Assembly (NCBI RefSeq): GCF_000412675.1
Contig: NC_021505.1
Coordinates: 3,156,501-3,220,500, forward strand
Source of the DNA: Pseudomonas putida NBRC 14164
Lineage (GTDB): Bacteria; Pseudomonadota; Gammaproteobacteria; Pseudomonadales; Pseudomonadaceae
DNA length: 64,000 bases
Direction of reading: 5' to 3'
Position 1 is the first letter of the stretch, and each line of letters starts with the position of its first letter. Positions 16,586 through 23,397 of this stretch are shown here, piece by piece. Both the position numbers and the translations under genes were made by a program. The notes under the pieces are model-generated. The model saw only the letters and a program-made list of their open reading frames with translations. It ran no database searches and was not told the origin of the DNA.

Positions 16586-17458
16586 TCAACCCTGCAAGAA
16601 AGCGAGCACCTGCTCGGCCGCCATGGCCGGGTCTTCCTGCATGAAACAGTGCCCACCGCCGACTTGTCGGGCGGTTACATGCCGGTTGAGCGTGGCCAGG
16701 CGGTTCACCGAATGAGGCACGAAGGGATAAGTCTGTTCGCCATACAGAATCCGTGTCGGCGTACTGATCGCTGCAAGGCGCGCCCACATGCGTTTGGGGA
16801 ATGAACTGAAGATTTCCACTTCCCGGCTGGGCCGGCACTTGAGCACCACTGCATCGCCACAATCGCCGATGGCGTGTTCGATATAAGCCTGCAGCGCCGC
16901 ATCGGTCCAGCCCTTGAAGATGCCCCGCCCTTGCAGGGAGGCCAGCGCTGCCTCGCGATCAGGCCAGTGGCTGCGGCGGCTGGCGGCCTTGCGCGCCAGA
17001 GCATGACGCTGGTGCAGGCCAACCAGTGCTGCCGCGCCCATCACACCCAGCATGCGACGGCTGAACAACACCGGGTCAAGCAACACCGCACGCGCGAACA
17101 GCGCAGGTTCAGCGGCCAGGATCAGGCCCGTAAGCACGCCGCCAAAGCTGTGCCCCACGGCAAACCGCGGCACATCGCCGTACTCGCCACGCCCGGCCTG
17201 AAAGGCTTCCACTGCCAGCTCGGCCGTGCGGTTCCACCCCCGAAACACCCCACCATGGTCAGTGTCGCCATGCCCCTGAACGTCGCACAGCCACAGGTCG
17301 AAATGTTCGCCCAGGCGCATCAGCAGCGGTTGGTAGGCCAGGCAACAGAAGCCATTGCCGTGCAAAAAATGCAGCAACGGCTTGCCACTGGCCGGGGTTC
17401 GCCAACCCCGCAGGGTAAAACCTTCGGCGCATTCATGGGACCAGGGGATCAACTGCAT
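16586..17458 (-). CDS. Alpha/beta-fold hydrolase
   Basis: The 290-residue protein has the oxyanion-hole motif HFLHGNGFCC (residues 30-39), the nucleophile elbow GHSFGG and a late histidine in GGGHCFMQEDP. An aspartate in the LYGEQTYPFVP region or nearby would complete the triad. No signal peptide is present, so it should be cytoplasmic. The substrate cannot be told. A broken LysE-type exporter lies 21 bases upstream on the same strand. Confidence 0.85.
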   Translation of the reverse strand: MQLIPWSHECAEGFTLRGWRTPASGKPLLHFLHGNGFCCLAYQPLLMRLGEHFDLWLCDVQGHGDTDHGGVFRGWNRTAELAVEAFQAGRGEYGDVPRFAVGHSFGGVLTGLILAAEPALFARAVLLDPVLFSRRMLGVMGAAALVGLHQRHALARKAASRRSHWPDREAALASLQGRGIFKGWTDAALQAYIEHAIGDCGDAVVLKCRPSREVEIFSSFPKRMWARLAAISTPTRILYGEQTYPFVPHSVNRLATLNRHVTARQVGGGHCFMQEDPAMAAEQVLAFLQG

Positions 17459-17479
17459 CGGCTTGCTGTACTCGCGGGG

Positions 17480-17890
17480 CTAGGAAAACGCCGATTCTAC
17501 AAACAGCAGCGGGTAGAGGGAAATCACCAGCAACAAGGCCATCAGGACATTGAACAGCATCAGCCAGCGCGGGTTTTGCAATACGTTGCGCAGGGCGCTC
17601 CCAAACATGACCCACACACCGACGCTGGGCAGGTTGACCAGGGCGAACAAGGCGGCGATGACGATCACGTTGGTTACATAGCCTTGCGCCGGTGTGTAGG
17701 TGGTAATCGCACCCACCGCCATCACCCAGGCCTTGGGGTTGACCCACTGGAACGCCGCCGCCCCCCAGAAACCCAGCGGTTTACGGGCGCTGGACGAGGC
17801 CGTGCCAACCGGGGCCGGGGGTGATGGAGGATACGAAGGCAAACAGCACGAAAGCAGTCAGCAGGTCGGCAGGTCGGCAGAGGCAAGCAT
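17480..17890 (-). pseudogene. Broken LysE/RhtB-family amino-acid exporter
   Basis: Two remnants of a LysE-type exporter lie in different frames. The N-terminus reads MLASADLLTAFVLFAFVSSITPGP only if one copy of an 8-base tandem duplication (CAGGTCGG at 17862-17869 and 17870-17877) is removed. After TPGP the frame reaches a stop within ten codons. The C-terminal half, from about 17800 (PLGFWGAAAFQWVNPKAWVM) to the stop at 17480, is normal but in another frame. About 70 residues between these parts are missing compared with the usual 200-residue protein. There are thus two independent lesions, and no functional exporter can be made. Confidence 0.8.
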
Positions 17891-18023
17891 GGCGGGCATT
17901 CCACTTTCGTTATAGGTGCTGTCACACTAACGGAGTCGCCCACTCCAGCGACCGATACAGTTATATTAAATTATTCAGATACACATCACTGTACCGTTAA
18001 CCCGGATCAAGGAAGCCGTCACC

Positions 18024-18503
18024 ATGAGCCTCACCATTCGCCCAGCCGTTCGCACCGATGCCGCGCAGATCCTGGCCTTCATCACCGAGCTGGCCGAGTA
18101 CGAACGTGCCCGCCACGAGGTGGTCGCCACCTTGGCCGACATCGAGCACAGCCTGTTCGACGAGGGCAGCACAGTGCGTAGCCTGATGTGCGAACGCGAT
18201 GGCCGGGCAGTCGGTTTTGCCGTGTACTTCTACAGCTACTCGACCTGGCTCGGGCGCAACGGTATTTACCTGGAAGACCTGTACGTCACGCCTGAACAAC
18301 GTGGCGACGGCGCTGGCCGGCAATTGCTGCGGCACATTGCCCGCGAGGCTGTGGCGAACAACTGCGGGCGCCTGGAATGGAGCGTGCTGGACTGGAACGA
18401 GCCAGCGATCGGCTTCTATCAGAAGCTGGGGGCCGAGGCGCAGGACGAGTGGGTGCGCTACCGGCTGGATGGCGAGAAGCTGGCGGCATTCGCCCGCGGG
18501 TGA
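18024..18503 (+). CDS. GNAT-family N-acetyltransferase (SAT-like)
   Basis: The 159-residue protein has the GNAT acetyl-CoA-binding motif A, EDLYVTPEQRGDGAGRQLL, followed by the B motif NEPAIGFYQKLGAE. The N-terminal IRPAVRTDAAQILAFITELA and the overall layout recall diamine/thialysine N-acetyltransferases. The acceptor is not known. It is transcribed away from the broken exporter and is followed by a REP pair. Confidence 0.85.
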   Translation: MSLTIRPAVRTDAAQILAFITELAEYERARHEVVATLADIEHSLFDEGSTVRSLMCERDGRAVGFAVYFYSYSTWLGRNGIYLEDLYVTPEQRGDGAGRQLLRHIAREAVANNCGRLEWSVLDWNEPAIGFYQKLGAEAQDEWVRYRLDGEKLAAFARG

Positions 18504-18528
18504 CCGCCGGGTTTACGCGGTCATTTGT

Positions 18529-18638
18529 AGGAGCGGCCTTGTGCCGCGAACGGGCTGCGAAGCGGCCCCAGGTTTCTGCGCATATGCACACATTGCCGGG
18601 GCTGCTATGCAGCCCGATCGCGGCACAAGGCCGCTCCT
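18529..18638. repeat. REP pair interrupted by the IS110 element
   Basis: The sequence at 18529-18549 (aggagcggccttgtgccgcg plus a) returns as its exact reverse complement at 18618-18638. The second arm should continue CTCCTACAGGGA as in other REPs here. Instead it stops after CTCCT at 18638, and the missing ACAGGGACCG resumes at 19908 behind the insertion element. Confidence 0.85.
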
Positions 18639-18651
18639 TGTATGTTGTGCC

Positions 18652-18850
18652 TAGCCTGATGAGAGAGGTTATTCTCGTCAGGCTATAGAAGCACTTCCGG
18701 GGAGGCCGATCGCTCCTGAAGGCAGGGCTTGCCCCTGACCTTGTATGTAGAGAGGCCCCCCGCCTCATTGCCCACTACGAAGAGTATCGAGAAGCCGACA
18801 AGTCGGACTTCGCATTACAAGGTTGCAGCGGCATGAAGTTCGAGGTCGGG
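18652..18850 (+). ncRNA. Candidate IS110 bridge RNA
   Basis: The non-coding left end contains three folded parts. A 13-base hairpin lies at 18652-18685. A first loop is closed by GGGG(A)GGCC (18699-18707) with GGCCCCCC (18754-18761) and has an apical stem at 18723-18737. It carries CGCTCCT (18711-18717), identical to the REP target left of the cut, and CCTTGTA (18739-18745), which pairs with target TACAGGG with one G-U pair. A second loop has an apical hairpin at 18791-18811. It carries AGAGTATC (18781-18788), identical to the right end of the element, and TACAAG (18816-18821), complementary to its left end CTTGTA. The exact RNA ends are guesses. Confidence 0.65.
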
Positions 18851-18894
18851 GAACCGGAGGCCATTGTTACCTAACTCGCTTGGGAGTGGGAAGA

Positions 18895-19890
18895 ATGAAT
18901 GTCTGTGTGGGCCTGGATATTGGTTCTCGTACGTCGATCGTTGGGGTGCGTAAAGATGGGCGTCCCGCTGGACAGTGGGATATCGCTCAAACCCCTGCTG
19001 GTCGTAAGGCAGCGGTGAAAAAGCTGCAGGCGCTCAAGCCCAAGTCGATCGTGATGGAGGCTACCGGAATCTATTACCTGGACCTGGCCCTTGAGCTGCA
19101 TGCTGCCGACCTTCCTGTTTCGGTGATCAACCCCAAGAGCTTCCATAATTTCGCCAAGCTGATGCTGGTGAACAGTAAAACTGACTCGATAGATGCTCAG
19201 TTGCTGTCCGAGTACGGTGAACGTATGACACCGCGCTTGTGGACACCGCCAAGCTCCGTACAGCTTGAGCTGAGGGCTCTTGGCCGGCACATCAATCGTC
19301 TGGTCGGGCACCGCACCAGGGCGAAGAATGAACTGCATGCATTGCAGGCGACCGCTACGACCGTGTCGATGCTGATCGAAGATCAAGAGGAAGCGATTGC
19401 CACTTTGGACAATCGCATTGAGCGTTTCCGCAAGGCCGGACGTGAGTTGATCGCTCAGTGTCCGACGCTTAACCGGCAGTACAAGCAGTTACTAGCGGGC
19501 CCGGGAATGGGAGAAGTCTCGGCACTTGCTGCCTTGGCCGAGCTGACCACCCTTCCTCAAATGCTCAAGTCCTCTCAGGTCGCTCGTCATGCTGGTCTAG
19601 ATGTTCGACAGACACAGTCGGGGACAAGCATTGATAAACCTGGTCGGCTCGGCAAAAGCGGGAATGCCTATTTACGGGCAGCCATGTACATGCCTGCGTT
19701 GACGGCGGTGCGCTGCGATCCTTACGCGAAGGCCTTTTATGAATCGCTGGTCAGCAGGGGCAAGAAAAAAATGCAAGCGATCGCCGCTGTCATGCGCAAG
19801 TACCTGACAGGCATATGGGCATGCATGCGCGGCGATGAACCATTTGATACGGCCAAGCTTTTCAGCTCTGAACACCTTAGAAAAGCTTGA
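18895..19890 (+). CDS. IS110-family transposase
   Basis: The 331-residue recombinase starts at the ATG at 18895, behind GGGAGTGGGAAG; a longer frame from 18823 overlaps the non-coding RNA region and is not used. The N-terminal DEDD RuvC-like domain shows GLDIGSRTS (Asp8), VMEATG (Glu) and KTDSIDAQL (Asp residues). The C-terminal Tnp20-type domain includes LLAGPGMGEVSALAALAEL and SGNAYLRAAMYMPAL, with a candidate catalytic serine in QSGTS. The length and domain order are normal, and the gene looks intact. Confidence 0.93.
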   Translation: MNVCVGLDIGSRTSIVGVRKDGRPAGQWDIAQTPAGRKAAVKKLQALKPKSIVMEATGIYYLDLALELHAADLPVSVINPKSFHNFAKLMLVNSKTDSIDAQLLSEYGERMTPRLWTPPSSVQLELRALGRHINRLVGHRTRAKNELHALQATATTVSMLIEDQEEAIATLDNRIERFRKAGRELIAQCPTLNRQYKQLLAGPGMGEVSALAALAELTTLPQMLKSSQVARHAGLDVRQTQSGTSIDKPGRLGKSGNAYLRAAMYMPALTAVRCDPYAKAFYESLVSRGKKKMQAIAAVMRKYLTGIWACMRGDEPFDTAKLFSSEHLRKA

Positions 19891-19937
19891 CCGCCAACAG
19901 AGTATCTACAGGGACCGATGTGAGCCCGAAGGTAAAG

Positions 19938-20867
19938 TTACTGCCGCCGCCACACTGCCCCGGCAATGTCGACCCGCTTGGGCAGTACCTTGTTGTCGAA
20001 GAACAACTGCGCCGTACGCTGCTGCGCCGCCACGATCTCATCACTCACAGGCAGCACTGGTGACGCTGGCCGGTGGCTGAAACTGCGCTGCACCACTTTT
20101 TCCGGCAAGCCCATGAACTGTGCCAGCAAGCGGATGCTGCCGGCCTCGTCGCTGCGGGTAAGCGCTTCGGCTCGGCTAATTTCGTCCAGCAATTGCCCGA
20201 CAAAGGCACCATGGGCTTCGACGTAGGTGCGTGAACCCAGCATGAACGGCCCAATCAGCCCCAACCCTTGGCCGTCGGCGAGCAGCCGCGCCTTACCCTC
20301 CAGGTCGATGGCCGAGTAGAACGGGTCCCAGATTGCCCAGGCGTCCACGCTGCCCCGCTCAAACGCTGCCCGGGCATCGGCAGGTGCCAGGTACACCGGC
20401 TGAACATCGCCAATGCTCAGCCCGGCCTTGGCCAAGGCACGCAACAGCAGGTTGTGCGCGCTCGACCCCTTCTGCAGGGCAATGCGCTTGTCCTTGAGTT
20501 CACCCACAGCGCTGATCGGGCTGTCTTTCGGCACCAGGATCACTTCAGCCTGGGGCTTGGGCGGCTCGGCACCGATGTACAACAGGTCAGCGCCTGCGGC
20601 CTGGGCGAAGATCGGCGGAATATCACCGGTCGAGCCGATATCGAGGCTGCCGATGTTCAACGCTTCAAGCATCTGCGGGCCGGCGGGGAACTCGATCCAT
20701 TGCACGCGGGTGTTGGCAAAGCGTTGCTCGAGCAGCCGATGCTGCTTGGCCAGCACCAGGCTGATCGAGCCCTTCTGGTAGCCAATACGCAAGGTAGCCG
20801 GGTCTGCGGCCTGGGCCGCGCTGGCCAAGGCCAGCAACAGCAGCATGGCAAGGCGTAGCATGCGCAT
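19938..20867 (-). CDS. ssuA: Aliphatic sulfonate ABC transporter substrate-binding protein, SsuA-like
   Basis: The 309-residue periplasmic protein has a signal peptide (MLRLAMLLLLALASAAQA) and the SsuA/NMT1-type body, with LRIGYQKG, GSLDIGSTGDIPPIFAQAAG and SVDAWAIWDPFYSAID. Such proteins deliver sulfonates or related sulfur compounds to an ABC importer. It is the last gene of a minus-strand run behind a flavin monooxygenase and an aldo/keto reductase, 3 bases after the latter. The matching permease and ATPase are not adjacent. The IS110 element ends 30 bases beyond its stop, so the gene itself is untouched. Confidence 0.88.
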   Translation of the reverse strand: MRMLRLAMLLLLALASAAQAADPATLRIGYQKGSISLVLAKQHRLLEQRFANTRVQWIEFPAGPQMLEALNIGSLDIGSTGDIPPIFAQAAGADLLYIGAEPPKPQAEVILVPKDSPISAVGELKDKRIALQKGSSAHNLLLRALAKAGLSIGDVQPVYLAPADARAAFERGSVDAWAIWDPFYSAIDLEGKARLLADGQGLGLIGPFMLGSRTYVEAHGAFVGQLLDEISRAEALTRSDEAGSIRLLAQFMGLPEKVVQRSFSHRPASPVLPVSDEIVAAQQRTAQLFFDNKVLPKRVDIAGAVWRRQ

Positions 20868-20870
20868 GGG

Positions 20871-21914
20871 TCACTCCTTCCAGTCGGTCGAGGGTTTTTC
20901 CCACAGGTTGATCCCGCCTTCCACGGCGTACCGGTCGATGGCGGCCAACTCTTCGGCGGTAAAGGCCAGGTTGTCGAGCGCGGCCACGTTCTCGGTGATC
21001 TGCTCGGGCCGGCTGGCGCCGATTAGCGCAGAGCTCACCCGTGGGTCGCGCAGGGTCCAGGCCAGCGCCAGTTGGGCCAGGCTCTGGCCACGCTGACGGG
21101 CAATCTCATTCAGGGCGCGTGCGCGGGCGATGTTGGCTTCCGACAAATGCTGGGGTAGCAGCGAGCCACCTCCCGCACGGTTCACACGGGCATCAGCCGG
21201 GATGCCATTGAGGTATTTATCGCTGAGCAGGCCCTGGGCCAGCGCAGTGAACACGATCACCCCGGCGCCCAAGGCATCGGTGGTGTCGAGCAGGTCCCGT
21301 TCGATCCAACGGTTGAACAGGTTGTACGACGGCTGGTGGATCAGCAGCGGTACATTCATTGCCCCCAGCAACGCCGCAATTTCAGCAGTCTTGCCAGCCG
21401 AATAGGACGAGATGCCGATGTACAGCGCCTTTCCCTGGCGCACGATGTCGGCCAGTGCGATGGCCGTTTCTTCCAAGGGGGTGTCGGCATCGAAGCGGTG
21501 CGAATAGAAGATGTCGACATAATCCAGGCCCAGCCGGGCCAGGCTCTGGTCCAGGCTGGCGATCAGGTACTTGCGCGAGCTGCCCCCCTGCCCGTACGGT
21601 CCCGGCCACATGTCCCAGCCGGCCTTGCTGGAAATGATCAGCTCGTCGCGGTAGCTGCGCAGGTCCTCGCGCAGCAGTCGGCCGAAGTTGGTCTCGGCAC
21701 TGCCATAGGGCGGGCCGTAGTTGTTGGCCAGGTCAAAATGGTTGATACCGGCATCGAACGCCGTGTGCAGCAAGGCGCGCTGGGTGCTGATAGGCGTGGC
21801 ATCGCCAAAGTTGTGCCACAGGCCCAGGGACAGGGCCGGCAGCACCAGGCCGCTGCGACCGACACGACGGTAAGGCATGCGCGCATAGCGCTCGGGGTTG
21901 GCGGTGTAGCTCAT
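20871..21914 (-). CDS. Aldo/keto reductase (YghZ/MgrA-like)
   Basis: The 347-residue NADPH-dependent reductase has the AKR catalytic tetrad region: Asp in HFDLANNYGPPYGSAE with its Tyr, Lys in ISSKAGWDMWPGPYG, and His in DIFYSHRFD. The extended GYDMWPGPYG-type segment is typical of the AKR14/YghZ group, which reduces methylglyoxal and similar aldehydes. Its start overlaps the stop of the upstream monooxygenase by four bases (ATGA), so the two are translationally coupled. In this context it may reduce an aldehyde released by desulfonation, which is inference. Confidence 0.88.
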   Translation of the reverse strand: MSYTANPERYARMPYRRVGRSGLVLPALSLGLWHNFGDATPISTQRALLHTAFDAGINHFDLANNYGPPYGSAETNFGRLLREDLRSYRDELIISSKAGWDMWPGPYGQGGSSRKYLIASLDQSLARLGLDYVDIFYSHRFDADTPLEETAIALADIVRQGKALYIGISSYSAGKTAEIAALLGAMNVPLLIHQPSYNLFNRWIERDLLDTTDALGAGVIVFTALAQGLLSDKYLNGIPADARVNRAGGGSLLPQHLSEANIARARALNEIARQRGQSLAQLALAWTLRDPRVSSALIGASRPEQITENVAALDNLAFTAEELAAIDRYAVEGGINLWEKPSTDWKE

Positions 21915-23245
21915 GGTTGGCCTCGTTCGGCAAAGTGTGGGTTGGCTGGGCGTTGCAGGCCCAGATGCTCGCGCAGGGTGTGGCCCTGGTACTGACGGCG
22001 GAACAGGCCGCGACGCTGCAGCTCGGGCACCACGTGCACAGCGAAGTCTTCCAGGCCCAGGGGCAGGTGCGGCACCAGCACGTTGAAGCCATCGGCGGCG
22101 CCGCCTTCGAACCAGGCTTGCAGCTCATCGGCGATCTGCGTCGGGGTACCGACCAGGCTGTGGTGCCCTCGCCCACCGGCGATGCGCCGGCCAAGCTGGG
22201 CCAGGGTCAGCTGTTCGGTACCGGCCAGTTCGGTCAGCAGTTGCTGGCGGCTGCGCTGGCCATCCTCGGTGGGCGGCAACTCTGGCAGCGGCCCATCCAG
22301 CGGGTAGCCGGAAAGGTCGAAGTTGCCGAGCATGCGCCCGAGCAAGCCAACGCCGACACGCGGGTCGACCAGCGCCTGGAACTGTTCGTACTTGTCCTCG
22401 GCCTGTGCCTGGCTTTGCCCCACCACCACGAACACGCCGGGCATGATCTTCAGCGAATGCTCATCTCGCCCATGGCGAGCCAGGCGGCCCTTGAGGTCGG
22501 CGTAAAAAGCCTGTGCGCGGGCCAGACTCGGCTGGGCGGTAAACACCACCTCGGCACTTTGTGCGGCCAGCTCGCGGCCGGTCTCGGACGAGCCAGCCTG
22601 CACCAGCACCGGTCGCCCCTGTGGCGAGCGGGCGACATTGAGCGGGCCTTTGACGCGAAAGTGCTCGCCCACATGGTCGAGGGCACGCACGGCCTGCGGG
22701 TGGTGGAACAGGCCACTGGCCTTGTCGCGCAAGAACGCGTCATCGGCCCAGCTGTCCCAAAGCCCTTGCACCACCTGCTGGAATTCACGGGCGCGGGCGT
22801 AACGCTCGGCATGCGGGATATGCGCCTGGCGGCCAAAGTTGCCGGCCTCGGCGGCAGCGTCGGAGGTGACCAGGTTCCAGCCGGCACGGCCTGCGGACAG
22901 GTGATCCAGCGAGGCGAACTTGCGTGCCACATGGTACGGCTCGTTGTAACTGGTGGTGGCGGTGGCGATCAGGCCTATGCGTTCGGTGACTGCACTCAGC
23001 GCCGACAACAGGGTCAGTGGTTCGAAGTACACCGAGCGGGCACTGTGGCTGGCCAGGGGGTCGCTGGGGGCGGCGACGCTGTCGGCGACGAACAAGGCAT
23101 CGAAGCACGCGGCTTCGGCAATTTGTGCGGTGCGCTTGTAGGTGGCGAAGTCCAGCGGGTCGTCCGGTACCTCCGGGTGGCGCCAGGCGGCCACGTGGTG
23201 ACCGGTAGCCATGAGGAAAGCGCCCAGATTCATTTGGCGGGGCAT
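21911..23245 (-). CDS. LLM-class flavin-dependent monooxygenase (NtaA/SnaA/DszA type)
   Basis: The start at 23245 (MPRQMNLGAFLMATGHH) follows an AAGGAGAA ribosome site; a longer frame to 23323 runs into a REP. The 444-residue protein matches the NtaA/SnaA/SoxA/DszA branch of bacterial luciferase-like monooxygenases: GRAGWNLVTSDAA, FRVKGPLNVARSPQGRPVLVQAG and the C-terminal VVPELQRRGLFR-Y-G-TLR. These enzymes use reduced FMN from a separate reductase to oxidise sulfones, sulfonates or chelators. The gene heads the run with the aldo/keto reductase and SsuA-like protein, which points to organosulfur use. Confidence 0.9.
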   Translation of the reverse strand: MPRQMNLGAFLMATGHHVAAWRHPEVPDDPLDFATYKRTAQIAEAACFDALFVADSVAAPSDPLASHSARSVYFEPLTLLSALSAVTERIGLIATATTSYNEPYHVARKFASLDHLSAGRAGWNLVTSDAAAEAGNFGRQAHIPHAERYARAREFQQVVQGLWDSWADDAFLRDKASGLFHHPQAVRALDHVGEHFRVKGPLNVARSPQGRPVLVQAGSSETGRELAAQSAEVVFTAQPSLARAQAFYADLKGRLARHGRDEHSLKIMPGVFVVVGQSQAQAEDKYEQFQALVDPRVGVGLLGRMLGNFDLSGYPLDGPLPELPPTEDGQRSRQQLLTELAGTEQLTLAQLGRRIAGGRGHHSLVGTPTQIADELQAWFEGGAADGFNVLVPHLPLGLEDFAVHVVPELQRRGLFRRQYQGHTLREHLGLQRPANPHFAERGQP

Positions 23246-23286
23246 GTTGTTCTCCTTGAAATCTTGATTGGGGCCGCTTTGCGGCG

Positions 23287-23370
23287 CATCGCCGGCAAGC
23301 CGGCTCCTACAGGGAGCGCGCAATTCATTCAGGCTGCGCTGTACCTGTTGGAGCTGGCTTGCCGGCGATG
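23287..23370. repeat. REP pair between monooxygenase and TonB receptor
   Basis: The stretch at 23287-23314 (catcgccggcaagccggctc and onward) is mirrored imperfectly by 23344-23370 (ctgttggagctggcttgccg and onward). It fills most of the 152-base gap between two minus-strand genes. Confidence 0.75.
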
Positions 23371-23397
23371 AGGCCGGTACAGGCCACCGGTCGCCAC

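Larger units (their letters stand above)
18639..19907 (+). mobile_element. IS110-family insertion sequence inserted in a REP
   Basis: The 1269-base element has an IS110 transposase, a long 5' non-coding end (256 bases) and a very short 3' end. The boundaries follow from rejoining the flanks: ...GGCCGCTC-CT at 18638 plus ACAGGGACCG at 19908 restores a standard REP. A CT dinucleotide at 18637-18638 recurs at 19906-19907, which is the core duplication expected of IS110 elements. No terminal inverted repeats are seen, as usual for this family. P. putida elements ISPpu9 and ISPpu10 of this family are known to enter REPs. Confidence 0.88.

Noticed and set aside
18823..18894. Extended start of the IS110 transposase at 18823
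   Set aside because: The added residues overlap the non-coding RNA region, have no family match, and the ATG at 18895 gives the canonical IS110 N-terminus.
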